Below, piece after piece: positions 34,329-43,741 of a stretch of 64,000 nt of DNA (positions are counted from its first letter, which is position 1; each line of letters opens with the position of its first letter). A program made the translations under genes and the position numbers. Source of the stretch: Paenibacillus lautus NBRC 15380 (GTDB lineage: Bacteria > Bacillota > Bacilli > Paenibacillales > Paenibacillaceae); the NCBI RefSeq assembly GCF_004000945.1, contig NZ_BIMF01000014.1, forward strand, positions 62,001-126,000, given 5' to 3'. Below the pieces are notes generated by a model that worked only from the letters and a program-made list of their open reading frames with translations, was not told the origin of the DNA and ran no database searches.

Positions 34329-35315
34329 CTACTCCTCCATCAGCTCCCACAGCGTAGTGAACGCTTCGTCTTCCAATTGGAAGAACACCGACGCGTTGGC
34401 ATACCGCACATATTGGCCGCCCTTAAACAATCTTAATTGTACCTCTGTCCCGTCCTGCAGCTGGATATACAGAAACTTCTGCTCGCCCGAGCCGGTCTCG
34501 TAGATCCCTTGCTCAAACAAAGGTTCGGCCGCAATCGGCTTCGCTGCATATAAAGCCTCAACGAAGGCTTGCACCTCCGCATCGGCGGAAAGCTCGCGCA
34601 GCCTGTTCTCGCCCATGTTCCAGCTGTCGAAATCCTGCCATTTGACCGACGTCATGTTCCCCATCAGATTCAGCTTACCGATGATATCCTCGCCCTTAGC
34701 CACCGTAATCCCGTTCAAATGTTCATACAATTCGGCATAGACTTCCCCGTCATGCTCCATGTAGGACATGATTCTAAAATCGGCGTCATATCCCTTAACC
34801 GTAAAGATGTCCATTTCGCCGATCGTCGAAGCAAGCTCCGTGTAATCTTCGGAGGAGCTCCATTCCGTAATCCCCGATTTCGACCGTCCGAGCTTGTCGC
34901 CCCGCAGCTGTTTGGCGATTTCCGGCGTGATTTGCGTACCGGTTTGGGTGTAGATATTGCCCTGGTATACAACCAAACCGATCATGTCGGCTTTGACGTT
35001 GCTCTCGCCCGGAAGCTCGATTTTCGGAATGGTTACCGGATCGTGACCAACCTTCGCGGTCGGCGGGGTATTCGCCCCAGTCCCTTGTTGAGCCACCGGA
35101 ATATCGCTGACCGCTGGCTCGTTTTCAAGATTCAATACCAGCGAAGCCACTACCACCAGGCCCAGCATAATGGCCGCGGTGACGCCGGCGACCCCCATTC
35201 GGCTCATTCTTGTCGTTTGACGCTGACTTTGTTTCATTCCTTTCATGATCCGCTCCTCCAATCCTTTATCAGGTTCTATTCGATCTATCAATGATTTGTA
35301 GTCATTCCGATTCAT
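34329..35315 (-). CDS. Membrane-bound anti-sigma factor for the ECF sigma factor
   Basis: No named family domain is obvious, but position and layout are those of an anti-sigma factor. The 328-residue protein has a short cytosolic N-terminus (1-40), one membrane helix (about 42-63) and a large extracytoplasmic domain. The ATG overlaps the sigma stop (ATTGATG), so the two are translationally coupled. The outside part ends with a Phe/Glu-rich stretch (VFFQLEDEAFTTLWELMEE) and may sense envelope conditions. It lacks a visible zinc-binding HxxxCxxC, so it is not of the ZAS type. Confidence 0.7.
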   Translation of the reverse strand: MNRNDYKSLIDRIEPDKGLEERIMKGMKQSQRQTTRMSRMGVAGVTAAIMLGLVVVASLVLNLENEPAVSDIPVAQQGTGANTPPTAKVGHDPVTIPKIELPGESNVKADMIGLVVYQGNIYTQTGTQITPEIAKQLRGDKLGRSKSGITEWSSSEDYTELASTIGEMDIFTVKGYDADFRIMSYMEHDGEVYAELYEHLNGITVAKGEDIIGKLNLMGNMTSVKWQDFDSWNMGENRLRELSADAEVQAFVEALYAAKPIAAEPLFEQGIYETGSGEQKFLYIQLQDGTEVQLRLFKGGQYVRYANASVFFQLEDEAFTTLWELMEE

Positions 35316-35803
35316 CAATCGTCCTCTCCTTCCAAGTCCATGCGCAGCAGCTTCCTGCCGCGCTGAAGACGCATCTTGACCGCAGACTCGTTAATCTGCA
35401 AAATCCCGGCGATTTCCTTAACGGAATAATCCTCGTAATAAAACAGATGGATGACCGACTTATACTTGAACGGCAAACTCATGACGTTATCCATCAGCGT
35501 CCGTTCCGACGCCTCCACAAAATAATCGTTCATATGCTCCATTTTGGTTACCCGCTTGCGCCACAGGCTCCCTTGCATGTTCTTGCAATGGTTCGTAATC
35601 ACCCGAATGAGCCAAGCCTTCTTATGCTCTTGGTCCCTGAAGTCAGGTGCTTTATATATCAGTTTAATGAACGTCTCCTGAATGGCTTCTTCGACATCCT
35701 GTTTGTTCCCAAGGTATACCATCGCTATTTTAAAAAGCATATCGCCATATAATTCATAGGTTTCCGTAATATCTCCGCCCGGCCGGAGCGAATCGATCTG
35801 CAT
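35315..35803 (-). CDS. ECF sigma factor (sigma-70 family, group 4)
   Basis: The 162-residue protein has sigma region 2 (about 18-80; MLFKIAMVYLGNKQDVEEAIQETF) and region 4 (about 105-155; LPFKYKSVIHLFYYEDYSVKEIAGILQINESAVKMRL, quoted here only as markers YYEDYSVKEIA and NESAVKMRLQRGR). Start ATG is 10 bases after AAGGAGG. It is followed by the membrane partner with overlapping start. The target genes cannot be told. The region just upstream carries TGTGACC and CGTC elements but not at usual ECF spacing, so autoregulation is not shown. Confidence 0.9.
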   Translation of the reverse strand: MQIDSLRPGGDITETYELYGDMLFKIAMVYLGNKQDVEEAIQETFIKLIYKAPDFRDQEHKKAWLIRVITNHCKNMQGSLWRKRVTKMEHMNDYFVEASERTLMDNVMSLPFKYKSVIHLFYYEDYSVKEIAGILQINESAVKMRLQRGRKLLRMDLEGEDD

Positions 35804-35899
35804 CGCCTTTAGACCTCCTTTTACCCTAACACAGTTATGGACGTGGATCGGTCACATTTTGTTTTTAAGTTTTTCGGCATACAGAAAAAGATGTCCCAA

Positions 35900-36075
35900 A
35901 AACTCTCAGATCTGGCGTGCCCCTCTCTCTGTTAGGAGACGCTCCGTGTACGAATCGTTCCTCCCATCGCTGTTGTCCCCATATTTCTTGGAACGATTAA
36001 AGCAAAAGGGAGAAATTCGGGGACAAAGGCGACCGCTGGCGCTTGTCCGGAATCGTTTCGTCCTCTCCGCTACCC
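35900..36075. repeat. Candidate repetitive extragenic element
   Basis: This non-coding stretch has repeated, inverted short motifs: CGAATCGTTCC near 35955 and CGGAATCGTTTCG near 36048, and GGACAA (36021-36026) facing TTGTCC (36043-36048) around a GC-rich core. I recall similar elements (a GCGACCGCTGGCGC core with flanking AATCGTTCC) as recurring between genes in Paenibacillus genomes. No second copy is seen in this window. Confidence 0.35.
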
Positions 36076-36176
36076 TCAGAAAACACTTCATTTAGACATA
36101 TGAAGAGAACCACATCTTCACAAAATGGATGTGCGACCCATTTACGAAAGAAACGGTGTAACGAACCAAAAAAGCA

Positions 36177-36218
36177 AGAAATGGCGGTGCTAGGGATCAC
36201 CCTTGCACCGCCATTTCT
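36177..36218 (-). terminator. Terminator of the nuclease/nucleotidase gene
   Basis: AGAAATGGCGGTGC pairs exactly with GCACCGCCATTTCT, with an inner AGGG/CCCT stem. On the minus strand TTGCTTTTTT follows. It is about 110 bases after the stop codon at 36331. Confidence 0.8.
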
Positions 36219-36330
36219 ATATTTTCCGCTTTTTCATCGATCGGAATGTTCTTCAGCAGATTTGCTGTTGCCCCCCTCGTATATCACAAAGATTCAAATC
36301 CATTAACCATCCATCCGCTATACAACATGT

Positions 36331-39300
36331 TTAATTCGCATACGTCAAATCCTGCATCAAACGATGGAGCACAGCGGCGCTTTCGCCGCGGGTGGCATTC
36401 GATTTAGGATGGAAGCGCTGCTTCGGATCTCCATTCAGAATATCAAGACCCGCCAATTCATACACCGCCACCAGAGACCAAGCACCGATCGAGGACTCAT
36501 CGACAAAATGGGCTCTTGTCGCGTCGACGGGGTTGTATCCGGCATACTCCAGCGCGTTGTAGGCCATCACGGCCATCTCTTCGCGCGTGATCGTTTGATC
36601 CGGCTTAAAGGTGCCGTCCGTATAGCCGGTGATGATATCGGCATCGACGGCTGCTTGGATTGCTCCCGCGTACCAGTCGGAAAGCGCCACATCCTTAAAG
36701 CTGCTTGATCCGGCATTTGCAGAGAGGCCCAAAGCCCGAACTACAAGCGCTGCGAACTCGGCCCGAGTGACCGATGCGTTCGGAACAAAGGTCTGCTCCG
36801 TGCGCCCGGTTACGATCATTTTAGCCGCAAGCGATTCAACGTCACCCTTCGACCAATGCGACGCGATGTCCTGGAACGTTACCGGGTTCTGCAACACCAG
36901 GTATGTGCTGTTGGTTCGGCTATAGATATCAATACGTTGGCCGTTCACCTTAAAGGGTACTGGCGTGTATTCGCCGTTTCCATCCACTCGGACAACCGCG
37001 ATATCAGTCAAAGCATGCGATTTGTCGACATTCAGGGACCGCTTCACATAGGTTTGGAATGCGTCCAGCACGATGGTCTTGCCATTGCCGGACTTCACCG
37101 TCACGGTGTAGCTCACGGCTTGCAGCGCTTTATATCCTTTGGACGCTGCTGATTTAAGGGCCTCCTCATCGATCGCAAGCTGAATGACCAATTGAAGGCT
37201 GTTCATGTCCGAGCCGGCTTGGGCTGCAAGCGCTTGAAGATCGATCTCCGTCTTCGGAAGCTCATAGCTTCCGTACGACGTCGCTACCACCAGCACCTGC
37301 GCGCTTGTTTGATCAAGCCACGCCCGCAGCGCTTCATTCTCGATGGTAACGGATGAAGAGGAGATTGGCTGCGTGCTCGTTACCTCCACGGTGACTTTTC
37401 CGCCCGAAGGCTGTTTCAGGGCTTCCTTCATGGCCGCTCCAGTCACGCTGCCTGCTGCCGCGCCGTTCTCCGCCTTAACCGGAACCTTTACCTTGCCTGG
37501 TTCGGCTGGTGGTGTCGTGCCAGGGTTCGATGGATTCACGGGTGGCGTCGTCGGTCCTGGCGTTCCAGGCGTACCCGGGTTCCCAGGGTTCCCCGGCCCA
37601 GGCTCTCCCGGCCCGCCCGGATCAGGTCCTCCCGGAAGCGGCGCTCCCTTCAAGTCCGTAATCCGTCCTTCGACGGCGGAGGTCTTGGCTGTGATGGTGC
37701 CTACTTTTTTTACGTAGTTCGAGAATACTTCATAGTCAGGCTTATAGAGCAGGTTCACGCGCCCTTCCAGGTAGGCCTTCTCGAGCGAAGCATAGAAATC
37801 GCCGCCCTTAGCGGTAAATGCGTTTGTCGCTACCTCATACGATTTATTCATGTCGATCGGCTCGTATCCGTTCTTGCCTTTCACCTCGATACGCAGGACG
37901 CGTGACCCAACCGGCTTGGTGGAGTCATAATAGAACTTCATGCCCGCAATATGCGGGAAGCGGCCATCCGAAGCAGGTGTCTTGGAAACCCCATTCTCCA
38001 TGGCTTCCTTAATCTCGGCGCCCGTTAACGTGATCGTGACGAGATCATTGTTAAACGGAAGGACCGTCATGACGTCACCCATCGTGATTTTGCCTGCCTC
38101 AATGGATTCGCGGATGCCGCCGCCGTTCTGCAGGGCGATGACCGCATTCGTGCCGGCGGCTTGCGCCGCATCCAGCATGCCATCGGCAATCAGATTGCCG
38201 AGATTCGTTTCCTTCGTGCGGACATCGGCGCGGACGCCGTTCAGCTTCACTTCGGTCGTACCAACCTCCGTTTGTTTTAACTGCTCCACACCCGGCTTAT
38301 ATTTGGTATTCAAAGTTTGCAGCGCCTCTTGGTCCGGCTGTACCACGTATTGACCGGCGCTATCTTTCTCGTCAACGGAAATGAGGCTGCTGTTCCACTC
38401 CTGCAGAACACCCTCGTCGTCAAATACGACCTCAAGCTGACCTAAGAATTGTCCCTTTTCCCCCGTCTGCACGATCAGCTTCGGTTCGCTGTCCGACCGG
38501 TCCACAACCGCCTCATCTAGCTTAGTATGACTGTGGCCGCCCACGATGATGTCGATGCCCTCGACTTCCTTGGCCAAGTTGACGTCCACATCATATCCAA
38601 GGTGTGACAGCACAACGATTTTGTTGATGCCTTCCTTCTGCAGCATCGCTACGGTGTCTTTTGCCTTTTGCACCGCATCATCGAAGGTGACGTCTCCAGG
38701 CGAAGCGATGTTCGCCGTGTCTTCGGTTGTAAGTCCGATGAGGCCTACCTGCTCCCCGTCTACCTCCATGATGATGGCCGGGTAGATGGTTGCATCCTTG
38801 GCATCCCGGGTCACTTCATTCTTGAATTTCTGGGTCAATAAAGCATCGGCCGAAAAATTCACGTTCGAGGAAACAAACGGGAATTCCGCATGCTCGATGA
38901 AATCGTTCAGCACTTCGGAGCCCTTATCGAACTCATGGTTACCAAAGGTCATGGCATCATATTGAACCAGATTCATGAACTCCAGATCGGCCAGTCCCAA
39001 GTATTGATTAAAATACAGCGTGCCGGAGAATACGTCCCCTGCATCCACGAGCAGAGGATTGACCGCATTCGCTTTGGCTTCTTTGATCGCCGTCACCCGA
39101 CGCGCAATGTTGTCCGGTGAGCTTACGGTGTCCAGATTGGCATGTGTGTCATTGGTATGCAAAATCGTAAGCGGGAAGCCGTTCACGGCTTCTCCTTTCA
39201 GGTCGATCTGCGCGACTACCGGATCATGATCCGATACGCGGCCCTTGGAAGCTGGGAAGTCAGCGTTCAGATGCACGACATCGGCTTGCGTGGAACGGGT

Positions 39301-42300
39301 CAGGTTCTTACTGACCAGAATATGATCCAATACCTGCGAGTTCCCGTCATACGTGTAGGTATACCGCTCCTCAAGCGGAAGCGTCTCGATCAGGTTGTCC
39401 AATTCGTTGCCTTTCAAAATGCTCGCTGTCTCGGTAAACTGAAAATCATTCAAATCCCCCAGCACAACGACGTTCGCATCAGGGTTAGCAGACACAACGC
39501 TTTTCACGAATCCGTTCACGACGGCTGCAATCTGATGGCGCTGCGTTTCGCTGGAGAGAACCGGCGGCTGGGTATTGCCGAATGGTCCTTGGTCTCCGGA
39601 TTTCGAGTTAAAATGATTCGCAATGACGATCACTTTCTCGCCTTGGAATTCGAACTGCGCGGCCAGAGGCTTACGCGACGCGTTAAATGCCGCATTCAGC
39701 GGATCGATCCGGCCCGGATTCAGGGTTAACTGATCCTTCGCCGCATCATAGGCAACCGATTCCGTCGGGGATCCCTTCTTGCCCTGAGCGCTGTCCGATA
39801 ACTGGACACGTTCCGCGTTGTAGAGGAACCCTACCCGAATGTTCGCTCCAGGCGCTCCCCCGTCATTATTATTCACCGGATTGATGTCGGTAAAGCTGTA
39901 CGTGGGTCCTCCCGCTGCCTTGATGGCGTTTATCAAAGCCTGGTAGCTTTGGTCAGCCGCGGTAGTACCGTTGTTCTGTTCACCGTTGTTATCCTGTACT
40001 TCCACCAGGCCGATAATATCCGGAGACTTAATGTTGTTTACGATCGACTCCGCCAGCTTGTTGATTTTGGCGGAACTTACACCCGGGTAGAAATTTTCAA
40101 TATTATACGTCGCTACTCTGAGCTGTTCATCCTTCACGTCAATGGTGGATACCTCTTGCTTAAAAGAGCTACTGTTGATTGCAGGCAATTCAACTTTAGC
40201 CGGAATCACCTTGAAATTGCCACTGTTATAACCGATTACGCCGATCACATCATTGGCAAATGTATCGCCTGTGCCCACTTCTTGTCCCGGATTGCCGTAA
40301 GCAATCAGGAGACGCTGCGGGTTGAAATTGCCTTGCTCTTTCAGAACCAGTCCGCCGGCTGGCGTAATGACATCCGCGATATCGTTCTCTACACGGGTCG
40401 CAATGTTGTAGGTGCCGCCGCTTGTCCAATATGGACTAATGATCGTTGGCTGCGGAAGTCTGACCAGCATGCCCTCCAGAGATTCGTAGAAATCGATGGC
40501 ATCTTCCTCCGGATCGAATGCTGTCATGCTGTCATTATCGATAATGGCGGCAGGAATCGGGCGTCCGCCTTTCCCTAAGGTTACCGGTTCAGGCAGCTGC
40601 TGAGCCTGATCAAGCTTCTTGAAAGATTGCAGCTCGATTTGGGTGGAGGTCAAGTTGCTGGAGCTTCCCTCGTTATACTCTGCCACTTTACCGGTTACGC
40701 TCACCAGATCACCGATCTGCGGCCGGTTCGGATCTGTAGAATATACAAATATCGCGTCCGATGTATTCGGATTGGAATCCGGCTTCGGATCCTGGATGTA
40801 GAATCCCTTGATATTGCCGTTAGAAAACGTATAACCATATTGGGTTACAACACCTTCAATATCAGTTACCGTTTGTCCTGTATACGGCGAAGTATGGTCC
40901 TCGCCTTGAATATCCGCGATGCGCGGCTGCTGAGTAGCTTTATAGGCAAATTCGTACACCTTGCTCACATCTTTACCCGAGACAACAATCGCTTTGATGG
41001 TCGTGTCACGATTAATTTGTATCAGCGAGCTATATAGTGTACTTGCTGTCGTAGGAACCGATCCATCGAGTGTGTAATAGATGCTCGCCCCTTGCGTAGG
41101 ACTGGACAGCGTCACCGTTCCCCCGATAATTATCGGACCGGCACCGGGACTTGCGATCACGGAGAACATCTCTTCGATTAAGGCATCCTCGCCTAAAGGG
41201 ATCAGCTCATAGATGTTTCCAAACTGCTTCACCACGCCCGTGACGCGGCTGAAGGTTTTCACCGTCTTCAGCTTGGATAATCCGGAATAGATGATGAATT
41301 CATGCCCGCCCTGCTCGGCCGTGTATTCCCCAGGTCTGTTCTCGGATTTGATAGTCACATCATCCAGGTAGACAAGTCGTGCTTCATAAGTCTCCCCTGC
41401 AGCTGCGGATAGATCAGCTCCGGTGATTTGTTGAGCCTGCGGCACTCCTGCATTTGCACCCGTTACATCATGCGGCAGCAAGGCGTGCGGTTTGATCTCC
41501 TGAAGATTGTTGTAAATCTCCATTACGCCGGCCACACTCACCCGATCGCCAACGCTGGCATTAAGCGGGTAGTCATAAAGCACGATACCGGCCGTATCGT
41601 CTTGAATATACGTTTCTCTGCCTTCGATATGCGTAATGATGCCTTCCGTCCACACATGCTCGCCTTTAGCCTTGCTGCGGGCTTCAGCGACGGACGTTTG
41701 CGTTAAAATATCGTATTGGAACGAGGAGACCGGTCCATCCGGTAAACCCTCCTGGACTGCATAGGCATCTACCCGCGTAGGCTCGTTAATCTCGATCGGG
41801 CCGTTGACGAGCTGGAAGCCGGAGCCGTTTCCGCCGGACAGATACACATCCGCATAGACGGAAGCCCCTACCGTAGGCGGATTCAGCGTAATCTCTGTTC
41901 CGGCAGGCCAGGCATTAGGCTCCGGGTTGGCCGTTACCAGTCCCAAGCCCGTGCCAGGCGTGATCGGCGTAGCGGGACTCGAGCTGTTTCTAGGATCCGG
42001 CGTCGTAACCGCAAAATCCGCTGCATTATTATCCGTGTCAAGACCGCGATCATTTTGACCCATGGTCAATTCCTTGCGAATCGCAGCCGTACTGTTGGAT
42101 AGAACTGCGGTCGGGTTCTTTTCAAACTCTGAAGCCGATCCATAGCCAACAAGATCGATGCGGTCGCCTGCGGCGTTTACCAGATCCACCTTGCCATTGG
42201 AGCCGCTAAGGTTCAATGATCCTGCAGCATCAGCTGTCGGCAAAGAACCACCCACCGAGCCACTACTCTGTTGTTGGATTAAATAATAAGAATAAGGCTC

Positions 42301-42600
42301 TATAATACCAGTTAAAGAGGTCGTGCCGTTAAAAGTGCCTGTTGCGCTTGCATAACGCACCTTCCAGCCTGTCAGGTCGACCGGACTGCCTGTCGGATTG
42401 AACAATTCGATAAAATCATGCGTATAACTGGCCCCGCTATTCCCGCCGCCCCCATACACCTGGCTAATCACAACCTGGTCATGTTGGGGAGCAGCCTCCG
42501 CTACCTTCACGGGACTGAAAGGAACGATGATACTCAGGAGCATGACGATAGCCATAAATATACTTAGCTGCTTTTGCCACCTATGTAATCGAATGCGCAT
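36331..42600 (-). CDS. Surface-anchored nuclease and 5'-nucleotidase fusion with SLH domains
   Basis: This 2089-residue secreted protein joins two enzymes. A signal peptide (1-36) precedes a lamin-tail domain (about 40-170), OB-fold domains (about 300-395 and 560-665) and a chitobiase-type beta repeat (about 480-545). The ExeM/NucH-type endonuclease (about 825-1135) keeps TYNIENF (831), Glu867, HFN (996), GDLND (1048) and SDHDP (1123). The metallophosphatase of the 5'-nucleotidase (about 1144-1400) shows NDTH (1150-1153), GNHE (1220-1223) and GGHSH (1354-1358), with its C-terminal domain at 1445-1620. A Gly/Pro linker (1654-1700), a beta domain and three SLH motifs (about 1905-2089) anchor it. 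It would convert extracellular DNA to nucleosides, next to a nucleoside importer. Start: ATG, 11 bases after GAGGAG. Confidence 0.93.
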   Translation of the reverse strand: MRIRLHRWQKQLSIFMAIVMLLSIIVPFSPVKVAEAAPQHDQVVISQVYGGGGNSGASYTHDFIELFNPTGSPVDLTGWKVRYASATGTFNGTTSLTGIIEPYSYYLIQQQSSGSVGGSLPTADAAGSLNLSGSNGKVDLVNAAGDRIDLVGYGSASEFEKNPTAVLSNSTAAIRKELTMGQNDRGLDTDNNAADFAVTTPDPRNSSSPATPITPGTGLGLVTANPEPNAWPAGTEITLNPPTVGASVYADVYLSGGNGSGFQLVNGPIEINEPTRVDAYAVQEGLPDGPVSSFQYDILTQTSVAEARSKAKGEHVWTEGIITHIEGRETYIQDDTAGIVLYDYPLNASVGDRVSVAGVMEIYNNLQEIKPHALLPHDVTGANAGVPQAQQITGADLSAAAGETYEARLVYLDDVTIKSENRPGEYTAEQGGHEFIIYSGLSKLKTVKTFSRVTGVVKQFGNIYELIPLGEDALIEEMFSVIASPGAGPIIIGGTVTLSSPTQGASIYYTLDGSVPTTASTLYSSLIQINRDTTIKAIVVSGKDVSKVYEFAYKATQQPRIADIQGEDHTSPYTGQTVTDIEGVVTQYGYTFSNGNIKGFYIQDPKPDSNPNTSDAIFVYSTDPNRPQIGDLVSVTGKVAEYNEGSSSNLTSTQIELQSFKKLDQAQQLPEPVTLGKGGRPIPAAIIDNDSMTAFDPEEDAIDFYESLEGMLVRLPQPTIISPYWTSGGTYNIATRVENDIADVITPAGGLVLKEQGNFNPQRLLIAYGNPGQEVGTGDTFANDVIGVIGYNSGNFKVIPAKVELPAINSSSFKQEVSTIDVKDEQLRVATYNIENFYPGVSSAKINKLAESIVNNIKSPDIIGLVEVQDNNGEQNNGTTAADQSYQALINAIKAAGGPTYSFTDINPVNNNDGGAPGANIRVGFLYNAERVQLSDSAQGKKGSPTESVAYDAAKDQLTLNPGRIDPLNAAFNASRKPLAAQFEFQGEKVIVIANHFNSKSGDQGPFGNTQPPVLSSETQRHQIAAVVNGFVKSVVSANPDANVVVLGDLNDFQFTETASILKGNELDNLIETLPLEERYTYTYDGNSQVLDHILVSKNLTRSTQADVVHLNADFPASKGRVSDHDPVVAQIDLKGEAVNGFPLTILHTNDTHANLDTVSSPDNIARRVTAIKEAKANAVNPLLVDAGDVFSGTLYFNQYLGLADLEFMNLVQYDAMTFGNHEFDKGSEVLNDFIEHAEFPFVSSNVNFSADALLTQKFKNEVTRDAKDATIYPAIIMEVDGEQVGLIGLTTEDTANIASPGDVTFDDAVQKAKDTVAMLQKEGINKIVVLSHLGYDVDVNLAKEVEGIDIIVGGHSHTKLDEAVVDRSDSEPKLIVQTGEKGQFLGQLEVVFDDEGVLQEWNSSLISVDEKDSAGQYVVQPDQEALQTLNTKYKPGVEQLKQTEVGTTEVKLNGVRADVRTKETNLGNLIADGMLDAAQAAGTNAVIALQNGGGIRESIEAGKITMGDVMTVLPFNNDLVTITLTGAEIKEAMENGVSKTPASDGRFPHIAGMKFYYDSTKPVGSRVLRIEVKGKNGYEPIDMNKSYEVATNAFTAKGGDFYASLEKAYLEGRVNLLYKPDYEVFSNYVKKVGTITAKTSAVEGRITDLKGAPLPGGPDPGGPGEPGPGNPGNPGTPGTPGPTTPPVNPSNPGTTPPAEPGKVKVPVKAENGAAAGSVTGAAMKEALKQPSGGKVTVEVTSTQPISSSSVTIENEALRAWLDQTSAQVLVVATSYGSYELPKTEIDLQALAAQAGSDMNSLQLVIQLAIDEEALKSAASKGYKALQAVSYTVTVKSGNGKTIVLDAFQTYVKRSLNVDKSHALTDIAVVRVDGNGEYTPVPFKVNGQRIDIYSRTNSTYLVLQNPVTFQDIASHWSKGDVESLAAKMIVTGRTEQTFVPNASVTRAEFAALVVRALGLSANAGSSSFKDVALSDWYAGAIQAAVDADIITGYTDGTFKPDQTITREEMAVMAYNALEYAGYNPVDATRAHFVDESSIGAWSLVAVYELAGLDILNGDPKQRFHPKSNATRGESAAVLHRLMQDLTYAN

Positions 42601-42702
42601 TCAGGTTTTCACTCCTCTATTCTATTAAATTTCTAGCCTTATTAACTATATATACCAGATATGTTTTGAGAGTACTAACCTAAAGTATGCTAGATGTAAA
42701 AA

Positions 42703-42750
42703 AACCTCCGATAGACCTAACCCTAAAGGGGCATAGGCATATCAGAGGTT
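42703..42750 (-). terminator. Terminator or attenuator between nupQ and the nuclease gene
   Basis: AACCTCCGATA pairs with TATCAGAGGTT (one mismatch) around an inner CCTA/TAGG and CCC/GGG stem. On the minus strand seven T follow. It lies 32 bases past the nupQ stop, so the nuclease gene may be read only in part from the importer operon. Confidence 0.8.
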
Positions 42751-42781
42751 CTATTTGTCTTACATCGACTTGCGCAATGCG

Positions 42782-43735
42782 TTACCGTTTACCTGAATCG
42801 AACGGCTCCCCTACGGCCTTCGGCGCATTCGAGGATTTGGAGAAAATCACGAGTGCGATCAGCGTGACAACATAAGGGAAAATCTTGAGAATGACCGGCG
42901 GGATTACCGCCAATGACGGAATGACCTGCGATACATTGGCTACCGTCGTGGCAAATCCGAAGAACAAGGTGGCCAGCAGGATGCCGAGCGGTTTCCATTG
43001 TCCGAAAATCAAGGACGCCAACGCCAGGAACCCTAGTCCCGCTACGTTTCCCGTAAATTCACCGGAATACGTCAACAGAATGACCGCTCCCCCGAGTCCG
43101 GAAAAAGCACCCGAGATCATGACGCCGACATACCGCATGGACTGTACCTTAATACCTGCTACTTCCGCCGCGTGCGGATGCTCGCCGCAGGACCGGAGTC
43201 GCAGACCGAACGGCGTTCTGTACAATATTAGTGCGCTGAGCACTAACACTAACAGTACAAGCCAGGTTGTTGCATAGGTTTTGGTAAAAAACAAATCCCC
43301 AATAACCGGTATCTTAGACAGCACAGGCACATCAAACGGTGCAAAACCATTCGTGATGCTGATCTTGCCGCTCCCTGTAATGTTACGGGCAAGGAAAATC
43401 GTCAGGGCACCCGCGATCATGTTGATCGCCGTACCGCTTATGATCTGGTTGGCACTAAGGTTGATACTGGCAAAGGCATGCAATAGCGAGAATAACGCAC
43501 TCGCAGCCGCTGCTGCCAATAGTCCTACCCATAATACCCACGATTGGCCGGGCCATTGGGCCTGCATTTTGAAAATGACAAAGGCTCCGATGAAAGAACC
43601 AACAATCATCAAGCCGTCAAGGCCGATATTGACGACCCCGCTTCGTTCACTGAACAGCGCGCCCAAGGCGGTAATCAAAAGCGGGATCGTGTAAGCGATG
43701 GCATACGGAAAAATCTGTTCAATCGTTGTCCACAT
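42782..43735 (-). CDS. nupQ: Nucleoside ABC importer permease NupQ
   Basis: This 317-residue permease has about eight to nine membrane helices and belongs to the BPD_transp_2 group, like B. subtilis NupQ (YufQ). Signatures include SERSGVVNIGLDGLMIVGSF and the ATPase-contacting GLRLRSCGEHPHAAEVAGI segment. The ATG follows GGGGGAG and lies 6 bases after nupP. Together with NupP it forms the channel. It is the last importer gene before the terminator and the nuclease. Confidence 0.92.
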   Translation of the reverse strand: MWTTIEQIFPYAIAYTIPLLITALGALFSERSGVVNIGLDGLMIVGSFIGAFVIFKMQAQWPGQSWVLWVGLLAAAAASALFSLLHAFASINLSANQIISGTAINMIAGALTIFLARNITGSGKISITNGFAPFDVPVLSKIPVIGDLFFTKTYATTWLVLLVLVLSALILYRTPFGLRLRSCGEHPHAAEVAGIKVQSMRYVGVMISGAFSGLGGAVILLTYSGEFTGNVAGLGFLALASLIFGQWKPLGILLATLFFGFATTVANVSQVIPSLAVIPPVILKIFPYVVTLIALVIFSKSSNAPKAVGEPFDSGKR

Positions 43736-43741
43736 ATGTCC

